Source of the DNA: an uncultured Porphyromonadaceae bacterium
GTDB taxonomy: Bacteria > Bacteroidota > Bacteroidia > Bacteroidales > CAMTPD01
Length of the DNA stretch: 6,883 nt
Reading direction: 5' to 3'
Assembly (NCBI GenBank): GCA_947074265.1
Contig: CAMTPD010000073.1
Location: 1 to 6,883 of the forward strand
The position numbers and the translations under genes were made by a program. Positions 1 to 6,376 of the stretch are shown in pieces. Position 1 is the stretch's first letter. Each line of letters starts with the position of its first letter. The notes beneath the pieces were generated by a model that worked only from the letters and a program-made list of their open reading frames with translations, searched no databases and was not told the DNA's origin.

Positions 1-1400
1 GTGATAAAAGAAAAACTTGTAGGTATGCCGGCTTGCTGAAAGAGGAGTTTAATACTTTCTTCGAACCCTCGGGGCATGGTGCTGAGGCTATGCGGGATAC
101 AATAACAGGAGAGGAGCTTTTACCGGATGAAGAGGTTTATAGTTTTTCAAAAGGAAAAGTGTCGGAAATGAAGGCTATTGATGATCGGGTAAAGAAAATA
201 ACATATCAGCAAAAGGAGATTGGTAGAAAGCTTCGTGAAACCGATTTAATCGTGGTTTCGGATGTTGTATTGCCTTATTGGAAGAATGAGGTGGTTACGA
301 TAGAACCTGCAGGACTTGGTTTTCATTACTACTTTCTGAATCAAGATGATCTTTTAGCTGCTTCGGCTAAATTAAAAGGCTCGGCAGATCATGTGAATGT
401 GATTACTCTAAATGGTAAAAATCTGGATTGTGATTTCTTTAAAGGTACTCCTCAGGGTGCTAATAATATTTATAGTCTTGAGTTTTATGGGGGTAATGTG
501 GTGCCTGTAGATGATGATGGGGATGTGAAGACTTTTGAAGATCTCGTGGAGGGTGTAAAAGACGAGGGCTTTCGTAGATTGGGCGTTCTGCGCATGGACG
601 TTGATAACTTAGGTTCGATATTTCAATCGGGTATTCCCGATCATGAGGCTACACTTTCGCGCTATGCTGCTCTAAGTAGATCGCTTGATTGGTTTTTTAG
701 TGGTTACTTAAATCGCATTTGGATGGAGGTTGCTCCTGAAACTACGTATATCGTATATAGTGGTGGTGATGATTTGTTTATTGTGGGCAAGTGGAATGAT
801 ACGATCAAACTAGCAGAGCGAATTAAACATGATTTTGATAAATATGCGTGTTTTAATCCGAACTTCTCTGTGTCGGGTGGTACGGCTATCGTGAATCCAA
901 CTTTTCCTATTATGAAAGGAGCAGAAGCTAGCGAGAAGGAAGAGAGTAAAGCTAAAGGTTATCAGAATGGAGATAAGTCGAAGAATGCTTTCTCTTTCAT
1001 GGAAATGCCTTTGGGATGGGATGTTGAGTTTCCTAAAGTAAAGGCTATAAAAAATCAGATATTCCAAATGTTGAGTAATGATGAGCTTCCTAAGTCGTTC
1101 TTGTCGAAATTGTATTTGCATTATGCCAAAGCTGAGATCGTTGACAAGAATGATCGTAATGCGATTGGAAACTTGAAAACTTATTGGATGATGGCTTATG
1201 ATTTTGGTCGCTTTAAATCTCTGAACAAAAAGAATGAAGAATTGCTGCAACTTGTAGATCGTTGTAGCAAGGATATTACGAATAATGTATTTGACGGTGT
1301 GAATCTGCATTCGAAGTATCATGCGCTTGAGCTGTGGTATTTGGCGGCAAGATGGGCCGAACTGGAGTATAGAACTGAATTAGAAACTTTAAATAATTAA
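1..1400 (+). CDS. csm1: Csm1/Cas10, type III-A effector large subunit (5'-truncated by window)
   Basis: This is the large subunit of the Csm complex. It makes cyclic oligoadenylate from ATP when target RNA is bound, and in most family members it also has an N-terminal HD DNase domain. The frame is open from base 3 with no stop, so the gene begins upstream; the TTG at 33 is not a credible start. About 465 C-terminal residues are present, against roughly 750-850 for the family, so the HD domain and first palm are outside the window. Seen here: a linker with a TGEELLPDEE stretch where the zinc ribbon normally lies, the second palm opening with MDVDNLG (594-614), the cyclase motif SGGDD (GGDD at 762-773), a following SGGTAIVNPTFPI strand, the KSKNAFSF segment, and an alpha-helical C-terminal domain. 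The intact GGDD predicts an active cyclase, which fits the CARF genes downstream. The stop lies 4 bases before csm2. Confidence 0.97.
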   Translation, partial: DKRKTCRYAGLLKEEFNTFFEPSGHGAEAMRDTITGEELLPDEEVYSFSKGKVSEMKAIDDRVKKITYQQKEIGRKLRETDLIVVSDVVLPYWKNEVVTIEPAGLGFHYYFLNQDDLLAASAKLKGSADHVNVITLNGKNLDCDFFKGTPQGANNIYSLEFYGGNVVPVDDDGDVKTFEDLVEGVKDEGFRRLGVLRMDVDNLGSIFQSGIPDHEATLSRYAALSRSLDWFFSGYLNRIWMEVAPETTYIVYSGGDDLFIVGKWNDTIKLAERIKHDFDKYACFNPNFSVSGGTAIVNPTFPIMKGAEASEKEESKAKGYQNGDKSKNAFSFMEMPLGWDVEFPKVKAIKNQIFQMLSNDELPKSFLSKLYLHYAKAEIVDKNDRNAIGNLKTYWMMAYDFGRFKSLNKKNEELLQLVDRCSKDITNNVFDGVNLHSKYHALELWYLAARWAELEYRTELETLNN

Positions 1401-1404
1401 TAGT

Positions 1405-1920
1405 ATGAGTTACGACAATAGAGGAGGATATCCACATGGGAAAGGTAATGGTGGGTATGGAAATAAAGGGAATAGTTATAATCAATCGGATGAGAGAGCC
1501 GGGTTAACGCAGGATGTGATTATTAAGGGGTTTTCTAAGCAATGGATTACCAATGGGGCTGATGAAGATATGATAAAATTTGCCGAGAAGTGTGGCAAAT
1601 ATATGGCTCCTACAGGCAAGGGGGATCAAGATGCTTTGACAAATTCTCAAATCCGAAATGTATTTGGTGAAATCAAACGAATCCAAGCGGGGACTTATGA
1701 GAAAAATAAGGCTGCTTTTTTGCTGCTTCGTCCCAAAATGGCTTATAATGCCGGTCGTGGTATCAAAAATAATGGACAAATGAAGTATGGTATTCAGTTG
1801 TTTAAGAAGGTTTTTGATGCAGCTGCTGTTGAGGTGAAATCAGAGAGTGATTATCAGAACTTTGTGAACTTGATGGAGGCTATATTGGCTTATCACAAGG
1901 CATTTGGTGGTAATGATTGA
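1405..1920 (+). CDS. csm2: Csm2, small subunit of the type III-A effector complex
   Basis: Csm2 is the helical small subunit that stacks along the inner face of the Csm complex and helps hold crRNA and target RNA. The protein has 171 residues, somewhat longer than the roughly 120-150 usual for the family. The core looks typical: NSQIRNVFGEIKRIQ (about 80-94), LLLRPKMAYNAGR (106-118) and a C-terminal helix with FVNLMEAILAYHK. The extra length is an N-terminal tail of about 27 residues rich in Gly, Asn, Tyr and Lys (8 Gly in residues 1-27), which looks disordered. The ATG at 1405 is the first in frame after the csm1 stop. The position between csm1 and csm3 is the canonical type III-A order, and this supports the call as much as the sequence does, because Csm2 is poorly conserved. 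Confidence 0.92.
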   Translation: MSYDNRGGYPHGKGNGGYGNKGNSYNQSDERAGLTQDVIIKGFSKQWITNGADEDMIKFAEKCGKYMAPTGKGDQDALTNSQIRNVFGEIKRIQAGTYEKNKAAFLLLRPKMAYNAGRGIKNNGQMKYGIQLFKKVFDAAAVEVKSESDYQNFVNLMEAILAYHKAFGGND

Positions 1921-1948
1921 GTTGTTAACTAGTAAAATTTAGAATATT
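1921..1948. other. 28-base AT-rich spacer between csm2 and csm3
   Basis: This is the only gap longer than 4 bases in the window. It is A/T-rich, without a purine-rich Shine-Dalgarno sequence and without a hairpin that would act as a terminator. The AT-rich sequence before the csm3 start resembles the unstructured leaders that Bacteroidota often use for translation initiation. I see no convincing promoter in it. Whether it raises Csm3 synthesis, which would suit a subunit present in several copies per complex, is only a guess. Confidence 0.4.
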
Positions 1949-2605
1949 ATGGAAATTAAATTGTTGAAAAAGATTATATATACCGGAAGAATTAAACTTC
2001 TAACAGGGATGCATATTGGTGGTACAAACTCAGCACTGAATATTGGTGGTCCTGATAAGTTTGTTGTACGCAATCCGATTACAAATGAACCTTATATTCC
2101 GGGGAGTTCTTTTAAGGGTAAAATGAGATCTCTAATTGAGGTAATGGATGGTTCTATTTCTGAAAAGAATGGTCCGTCTGATGATATTTACTCAAATTCT
2201 TGCCAGTTGTTTGGTATGGCCGGAAGAAAAAATGAAGAGAAACGTCCGTCACGTTTGATTGTACGGGATGCTTCTTTGGATTTGAGTGAGGAGCTTGCTC
2301 GTAAGTTTGAAAATACAGAACTTCCTTTTGCTGAAACTAAAACGGAGGTGTCTATTGATCGTGTTACGTCTGCTGCAAATCCACGGACTTTTGAACGCGT
2401 TCCTGCGGGTGCAGAGTTTAAATTAGAGATGGTGCTGAATGTGTTCAGTGATGATAACGAGAACCAATTGAAGCAGACTTTGAGTCAGGCTCTTAAATTG
2501 ATTCAAGATGATTATATCGGAGGACATGGCTCGAGAGGTTATGGTCAGATTAGAATTGAAGATTTGAAAGAAGAAGAGCGTACAATCGATTTCTATAAAA
2601 TATGA
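1949..2605 (+). CDS. csm3: Csm3, type III-A backbone subunit and target-RNA endonuclease
   Basis: Csm3 is the repeated RAMP (Cas7-like) backbone subunit. It binds crRNA and cuts bound target RNA at 6-nt steps. The 218-residue length is normal. Diagnostic blocks are TGMHIGGTNSALNIGG (19-34), YIPGSSFKGKMRS (49-61), IDRVTSAANPRTFERVPAGAEF in the middle, and the Gly-rich loop GGHGSRGYG (191-199). Asp36 (codon 2054-2056), in the GGPDKF context, aligns by eye with the catalytic Asp33 of Streptococcus thermophilus Csm3, so target RNA cleavage is expected to be intact. The ATG at 1949 leaves only a short segment before the first RAMP strand, as in relatives. The gene follows csm2 after 28 bases and ends 4 bases before csm4. 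Confidence 0.97.
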   Translation: MEIKLLKKIIYTGRIKLLTGMHIGGTNSALNIGGPDKFVVRNPITNEPYIPGSSFKGKMRSLIEVMDGSISEKNGPSDDIYSNSCQLFGMAGRKNEEKRPSRLIVRDASLDLSEELARKFENTELPFAETKTEVSIDRVTSAANPRTFERVPAGAEFKLEMVLNVFSDDNENQLKQTLSQALKLIQDDYIGGHGSRGYGQIRIEDLKEEERTIDFYKI

Positions 2606-2609
2606 TGGA

Positions 2610-3617
2610 ATGGCACAATATGAAGTTTTAAAATTAAATTTTAATTCGCCATTGCACATAGGATCTGGTCGTGAAACGTACGATACAATGATGTCGCAGT
2701 TGCATTCGGATACTTTGTCCGGTGCAATTGCTTCTATTTGGTGTAAGATTTTTGGATCTAAGGATCTAGATTTGTTTATGCAATCGTATACGTTAAGCTC
2801 GTGTTTTCCTTTTAAGGCGGATTCTTTCTTCTTACCTAAACCGCAGGGACGTATTAGTGTTACTTTTTCTGATTTAGAAGAGTATTCTTCTCGAAAGAAG
2901 ATTAAGAAAATTCAATACCTAGAACTCCCTTTGTGGGAAAAGCTGATCAATGGAGAGAGCCTTTCTTGTAAGTCTTGCCAATTGGTGGGTGATGGCTTTT
3001 TAGTTACAGAGGCAATTGCTGAGACTTGGGATCGTAAATCGAAATTGTATGAAAAGCAAGTGCAACAACGTGTAAATGTGCCGAACGACTATGCTGAAGA
3101 TCCTAAACCGTATTATTTTGAGCGGATGTTTTTTGCTGAGGATGCCGGTTTATTTTGTTTGGTTCATGTTGATTCGATCTGGAAAGAGCGATTTATGCAA
3201 GTTGTTGAGGTATTGGGTGATTCTGGTATTGGTACTGATAAGCATGTGGGGAATGGTATGTTTATGTTAAACGCAGGATACGTAAATATTGCGGTTCCAA
3301 AGTGTGCAGATCGCTTAATGATGCTTTCGCTAACAACACCTACAGAGGACGAACTAAAGGCTGTGGATCTTAATGAGTCTATCTATAGTCTTGTAGAAAG
3401 AGGTGGTTTTATGGCTGGCAGTAGCTATGATGAATTTTCACACTTGCGTAGACGTTCTATTTTTGCGTTTACTGTTGGCTCGATATTGGCTTGTGAAAAT
3501 GTGGGTGGCAGGATTGTGGATCTTGCTCCATCGTGGAACGATGAGCGAATGCATCGGGTATTACGTGATTTAAGAGCTTTTTGTTTTCCGATAAAAAAAT
3601 GTGAGAAATGCCAGTAG
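2610..3617 (+). CDS. csm4: Csm4, type III-A RAMP subunit binding the crRNA 5' handle
   Basis: Csm4 is the Cas5-like RAMP protein that caps the complex base with Cas10 and grips the 5' repeat-derived tag of crRNA. The protein has 335 residues, within the family range. The N-terminal RAMP strand LNFNSPLHIGSG (9-20) is followed by the Csm4-type LHSDTLSGAI (31-40). A Gly-rich loop GIGTDKHVGNG spans 206-216, and the C-terminal block VGGRIVDLAP (298-307) is characteristic of the family. The start is the ATG at 2610; the overlapping ATGs at 2602 and 2605 are in other frames. The last 10 bases overlap the beginning of csm5, so the final residues (KKCEKCQ, with a CxxC) are encoded partly in shared sequence and are probably not functional. 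Confidence 0.96.
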   Translation: MAQYEVLKLNFNSPLHIGSGRETYDTMMSQLHSDTLSGAIASIWCKIFGSKDLDLFMQSYTLSSCFPFKADSFFLPKPQGRISVTFSDLEEYSSRKKIKKIQYLELPLWEKLINGESLSCKSCQLVGDGFLVTEAIAETWDRKSKLYEKQVQQRVNVPNDYAEDPKPYYFERMFFAEDAGLFCLVHVDSIWKERFMQVVEVLGDSGIGTDKHVGNGMFMLNAGYVNIAVPKCADRLMMLSLTTPTEDELKAVDLNESIYSLVERGGFMAGSSYDEFSHLRRRSIFAFTVGSILACENVGGRIVDLAPSWNDERMHRVLRDLRAFCFPIKKCEKCQ

Positions 3618-4708
3618 TTAAGATAAAAACGATTACACCGGTACATATTGGTTCGGGGGTTATGTTGCTGCAAAATGCGGATTTTGTAACACGAGGTGAA
3701 GACATTGGGGTAAAGGATGATCAAAAGGTTTTGAAGCATATTGGGGAGGGGAATATAAATAACTGGATTGCTTCTATCGAGCAAAATGAAGATACTTTGA
3801 AGTTTGTAAAGCGATTTAATAAAGATGCAACTCTTGCTTCAATATCTAGCCGTGTGATTCAAAATTATGCTCAGGATGCTTCAAAGACTAAGTTGCTGAA
3901 GGAGCAACTGCATGATGGCTTGGAACGTCCTTATATTCCGGGTTCTTCAATAAAAGGGGCTATTCGAACAGCTGTGCTTAGCTCTGTGATTGATCAATTT
4001 GGGTTGAAAAATGATGTCGCTAATCAGGGTAAAAACATGGCCGCCCCAATAGAGAGTGCTTATTTTGGAAAGGATCCGAAAGAGAGTGTCTTCCGATTCT
4101 TAAGGGTAGGTGATGCTTATTTTAATAAAGGTACTACGCTTTCGCAACGAATGATTAATCTGAATATTCGTGGTAATAGTAGCTTTGTTGATGGGTCTAA
4201 ACCGGCTTTAGTTGAGGCGATTATGCATGATGAGGAGAGCTCTTTTCGTCTGGATTTTGCAGATGTTCAGATGAAATTGGCTGATAGAATGCAAAAGGTG
4301 GATACTCATTTTGTTGATGCATATTTTAAAGATGTACCTTCTTTATTTAGAATGATTAATGCTCATACAATGAAATTAGTAAAGGAGGAGATGTCTTTCT
4401 GGAAAGCTTACGTTGACGAAGTGGGTGTTGAAGAGTACATCGATTGGCTTGATCAGATTTTAATTAGTATCGAGGAGTGTAAAGATGGTGTAGACTGTGT
4501 GATTCGTATTGGTCATGGTTCTGGATGGACTTTTATGACTGGTGGATGGGCGAAACGTAAAATGTCTACGTCTCGTTTTGAGCAAGTTGTAGAGAAGGCT
4601 CGCCCTAATAATTATAAATATAAGGATATGCCTTTTCCTAAGTCGAGACGAGTAGATGATGAAGATCTAAATATGCTTGGTTTTGTTAAACTTTCGATAA
4701 CTAAATAA
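3608..4708 (+). CDS. csm5: Csm5, type III-A RAMP subunit at the 3' end of crRNA
   Basis: Csm5 is the RAMP subunit that caps the Csm3 filament at the 3' end of the crRNA and takes part in crRNA 3'-end maturation. The protein has 366 residues. Diagnostic features are the N-terminal ITPVHIGSG strand and loop (9-17), YIPGSSIKGAIRT (109-121), the Gly-rich IGHGSGWTFMTGGW region (starting about 301), and the C-terminal PFPKSRRV...GFVKLSI ending, all typical of Csm5. The ATG at 3608 lies inside the end of csm4 (10-base overlap), which suggests translational coupling. The N-terminal RAMP strand begins at residue 4, so a later start is not possible without losing it. The stop is 3 bases before the next gene. 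Confidence 0.96.
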   Translation: MPVVKIKTITPVHIGSGVMLLQNADFVTRGEDIGVKDDQKVLKHIGEGNINNWIASIEQNEDTLKFVKRFNKDATLASISSRVIQNYAQDASKTKLLKEQLHDGLERPYIPGSSIKGAIRTAVLSSVIDQFGLKNDVANQGKNMAAPIESAYFGKDPKESVFRFLRVGDAYFNKGTTLSQRMINLNIRGNSSFVDGSKPALVEAIMHDEESSFRLDFADVQMKLADRMQKVDTHFVDAYFKDVPSLFRMINAHTMKLVKEEMSFWKAYVDEVGVEEYIDWLDQILISIEECKDGVDCVIRIGHGSGWTFMTGGWAKRKMSTSRFEQVVEKARPNNYKYKDMPFPKSRRVDDEDLNMLGFVKLSITK

Positions 4709-4711
4709 TTA

Positions 4712-6010
4712 ATGGGAAGGAGAGTCTTTATTTCTGTGCTTGGCACGAATAACTATTTTGAGGGTGTGTATGCGTATGCTCCCTCAAAATATGTATCAAA
4801 GCCTATGAGATTTATTCAAGAGGCTACTCTTGAGTTGCTTGAAGCTAAGGATTGGAGTGCGAACGATCGGGGCTATGTTTTGGTTACTTCGGGTGCTCAT
4901 GATGCTAATTGGATAGATAATGGTCATATAGATCGTGTGACTAAAGAGCAAATTATGTGTGAGGGGTTAGCTTCTCGCATTGAAGCGATGAGCCTGCCTT
5001 TTACAGTAGAAGCTGTACCTATTTGTGAAGGGAAGAATGAGGAGGAGATTTGGAGTATTTTCTCTGAAATATATTCGAAACTTCGAGAGGGGGATGAGCT
5101 TTACTTTGATATTACACATGGCTTTAGGTATTTACCAATGTTGGTGCTTGTTTTGGCTAATTATTCGAAGTTTCTAAAGAATATATCGCTGCGGATGATT
5201 TCTTACGGAAATTATGAGGGTAGAGATAAGGATACAAATGTTTCTCCAATTGTAGATCTTTTATCTTTGTCTCTTTTGCAGGACTGGAGTGCAGCAGCTA
5301 GTGGTTTTGTAATGAATGGTAGTGTTGCGGCTCTTAGCAATCTTGCTGCCGATACAGTAAAACCGATTTTGCGAGAAACAAAAGGTCAGGATAAAATAGC
5401 TAAGGGGGTGAATGCTTTTGCAAAGGTTTTGCCTGATATTGTTGCAGATATCCAGACTTGTAGGGGGATGGATATTGTTTCGGGAAAGAAGGTTGCTGAT
5501 GCGACTCGGTATATTGCAGACTTGAAAGATACATCAATTGAGCCTTTTAATCCGATCTTTGAGAAAATCAAATCAAAACTAGATCTGTTTGGAAATCGAG
5601 ATGATGTAAAGAATGGTTTTGTGGCTGCCAAATGGTGTATTGATAATGGTATGGCTCAGCAAGCTACAACAATTCTTTTTGAGGCTACGGTTTCGTTTTG
5701 TTGTGTTCGTAGTCTTCTGGACTGGAGAAATGAGGCTGATCGGAATTTTATAAGTTCACTTTTGAGGATCTCATTTGATAATACAAATCGACAGGATTGG
5801 TTTGAGTCTGTTATGGCTAGAGAAAAAGAAGCGGATTTGATTTTAGATGATGATGTTATAAAAGCTCTGGCTGAACCTTTTTCGAGGCTGAGGGAGTTGA
5901 GAAATGATATCAATCACTGCGGAATAAGGAAGAATCCTTTACCTGCTTTTAAATATGAGCGTAAGATTTTAGAGATCTTTACTCAGATAAATGATATTGT
6001 TGTATGTTGA
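4712..6010 (+). CDS. CARF-HEPN ribonuclease, TM1812/DxTHG family (Csx1/Csx2-like, Csm6-type role)
   Basis: This is a predicted ancillary RNase activated by cyclic oligoadenylate made by Cas10. The protein has 432 residues. The N-terminal Rossmann-like CARF domain starts with FISVLGTNNYFEG (5-17) and contains FDITHGFRYLP with the DxTHG signature at Asp133-Gly137 (5108-5122), the motif that defines the TM1812 (TIGR02221/TIGR02549) group. A helical middle follows, and the C-terminal HEPN domain carries RELRNDINH. Its Arg397 and His402 (5900-5902 and 5915-5917) form the R-x4-H catalytic motif with a polar residue after Arg, as in active HEPN RNases. No membrane segment or signal peptide is seen. 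The gene follows csm5 by 3 bases and overlaps the next by 7. Some annotations would call it csm6 or csx1; the DxTHG motif separates it from classical Csm6. Which cyclic oligoadenylate it binds cannot be told from sequence. Confidence 0.93.
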   Translation: MGRRVFISVLGTNNYFEGVYAYAPSKYVSKPMRFIQEATLELLEAKDWSANDRGYVLVTSGAHDANWIDNGHIDRVTKEQIMCEGLASRIEAMSLPFTVEAVPICEGKNEEEIWSIFSEIYSKLREGDELYFDITHGFRYLPMLVLVLANYSKFLKNISLRMISYGNYEGRDKDTNVSPIVDLLSLSLLQDWSAAASGFVMNGSVAALSNLAADTVKPILRETKGQDKIAKGVNAFAKVLPDIVADIQTCRGMDIVSGKKVADATRYIADLKDTSIEPFNPIFEKIKSKLDLFGNRDDVKNGFVAAKWCIDNGMAQQATTILFEATVSFCCVRSLLDWRNEADRNFISSLLRISFDNTNRQDWFESVMAREKEADLILDDDVIKALAEPFSRLRELRNDINHCGIRKNPLPAFKYERKILEIFTQINDIVVC

Positions 6011-6375
6011 TTAATCTAAGTAACCATCCCTCGGCTTTATGGAGTGATAAACAATTAATAGCGGCTCATGCATTTGGAGATATTATTGATCTGAAGTTTC
6101 CTTCTGTTGATCCGAATAAAGGATCTAAATATATTGACAGGTTGGCTTGTGAGTATTTCAAAAGAATAGAAGCTTTAATTGCAGATGTAGGTGTGTCGCA
6201 AACTATTTATGTGCACTTAATGGGAGAGTTTTCTTTTTGTTTTACTTTGTTTCAGCTGTTAAAGAAACATGAGATTCGTTGTGTTGTTTCTACATCGAAT
6301 AGAGTGAGTTATACAGACGAATCGAATCAAAAGATTTCAGAGTTTAATTTTGTGCGTTTTAGAGAAATTATATGA
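6004..6375 (+). CDS. Small CRISPR-associated Rossmann-like protein; ring nuclease candidate (Csx20/Csx16-like)
   Basis: This is a soluble 123-residue protein without a signal peptide, membrane helix or known catalytic fold motif that I can name with certainty. It starts with a hydrophobic strand, INLSNHPSALWS (3-14), then a helix and a second strand ending in DLKFPSVDP (29-37). The second half has YVHLMGEFSF (69-78), a helix, then CVVSTSNR (93-100) and a terminal FVRFRE (116-121). The strand-helix-strand layout, the VSTSxR strand and the xFVRFRE ending resemble, from memory, the small Csx20-type proteins near type III loci; Csx15, Csx16 and Csx20 members are reported to degrade cyclic tetra-adenylate. 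A role as off-switch for the flanking CARF effectors is therefore inferred, not shown. It overlaps the preceding gene by 7 bases and ends 1 base before the next, so it belongs firmly to this operon. That it is a real gene is much more certain than its function. Confidence 0.8.
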   Translation: MLINLSNHPSALWSDKQLIAAHAFGDIIDLKFPSVDPNKGSKYIDRLACEYFKRIEALIADVGVSQTIYVHLMGEFSFCFTLFQLLKKHEIRCVVSTSNRVSYTDESNQKISEFNFVRFREII

Positions 6376-6376
6376 T

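Noticed and set aside
33..35. TTG as the start codon of the first gene.
   Set aside because: The frame is open to the left edge and the protein matches only the C-terminal half of Cas10, so the true start is upstream of the window.
753..790. GGDD read as a GGDEF diguanylate cyclase.
   Set aside because: The surrounding sequence and the csm2-csm5 context identify it as the Cas10 palm, which makes cyclic oligoadenylate rather than cyclic di-GMP.
810..1322. A 170-codon minus-strand reading frame inside csm1.
   Set aside because: It is antisense to a conserved Cas10 region, with low-complexity hydrophobic/basic composition and no recognisable domain. It is a shadow of the real gene.
1421..1507. 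A near-perfect Shine-Dalgarno (GAGGAGG at 1421-1427) followed by ATG at 1436 in a different frame from csm2, giving a 23-codon reading frame.
   Set aside because: The G-rich string simply encodes the Gly-Gly-Tyr codons of the Csm2 tail. The short frame has no recognisable features, and neighbouring genes do not use Shine-Dalgarno sites.
3076..3270. A 64-codon plus-strand frame inside csm4 with a hydrophobic, membrane-like translation.
   Set aside because: It is an out-of-frame reading of conserved Csm4 sequence; the hydrophobicity comes from T-rich codons.
3425..3784. Two overlapping minus-strand reading frames across the csm4/csm5 junction (to 119 codons).
   Set aside because: They lie opposite two conserved RAMP genes and show no domain or start context; shadow frames.
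5386..5913. Two minus-strand frames (81 and 85 codons) opposite the CARF-HEPN gene.
   Set aside because: Serine-rich composition from the complementary strand of a conserved gene, with no family resemblance and no promoter-like sequence; could not be supported as antitoxin or regulator.
4712..6010. Classical Csm6 for the CARF-HEPN gene.
   Set aside because: The DITHG motif and the LGTNNYFEG opening place it in the TM1812/DxTHG group; the role is similar, but the family is different.
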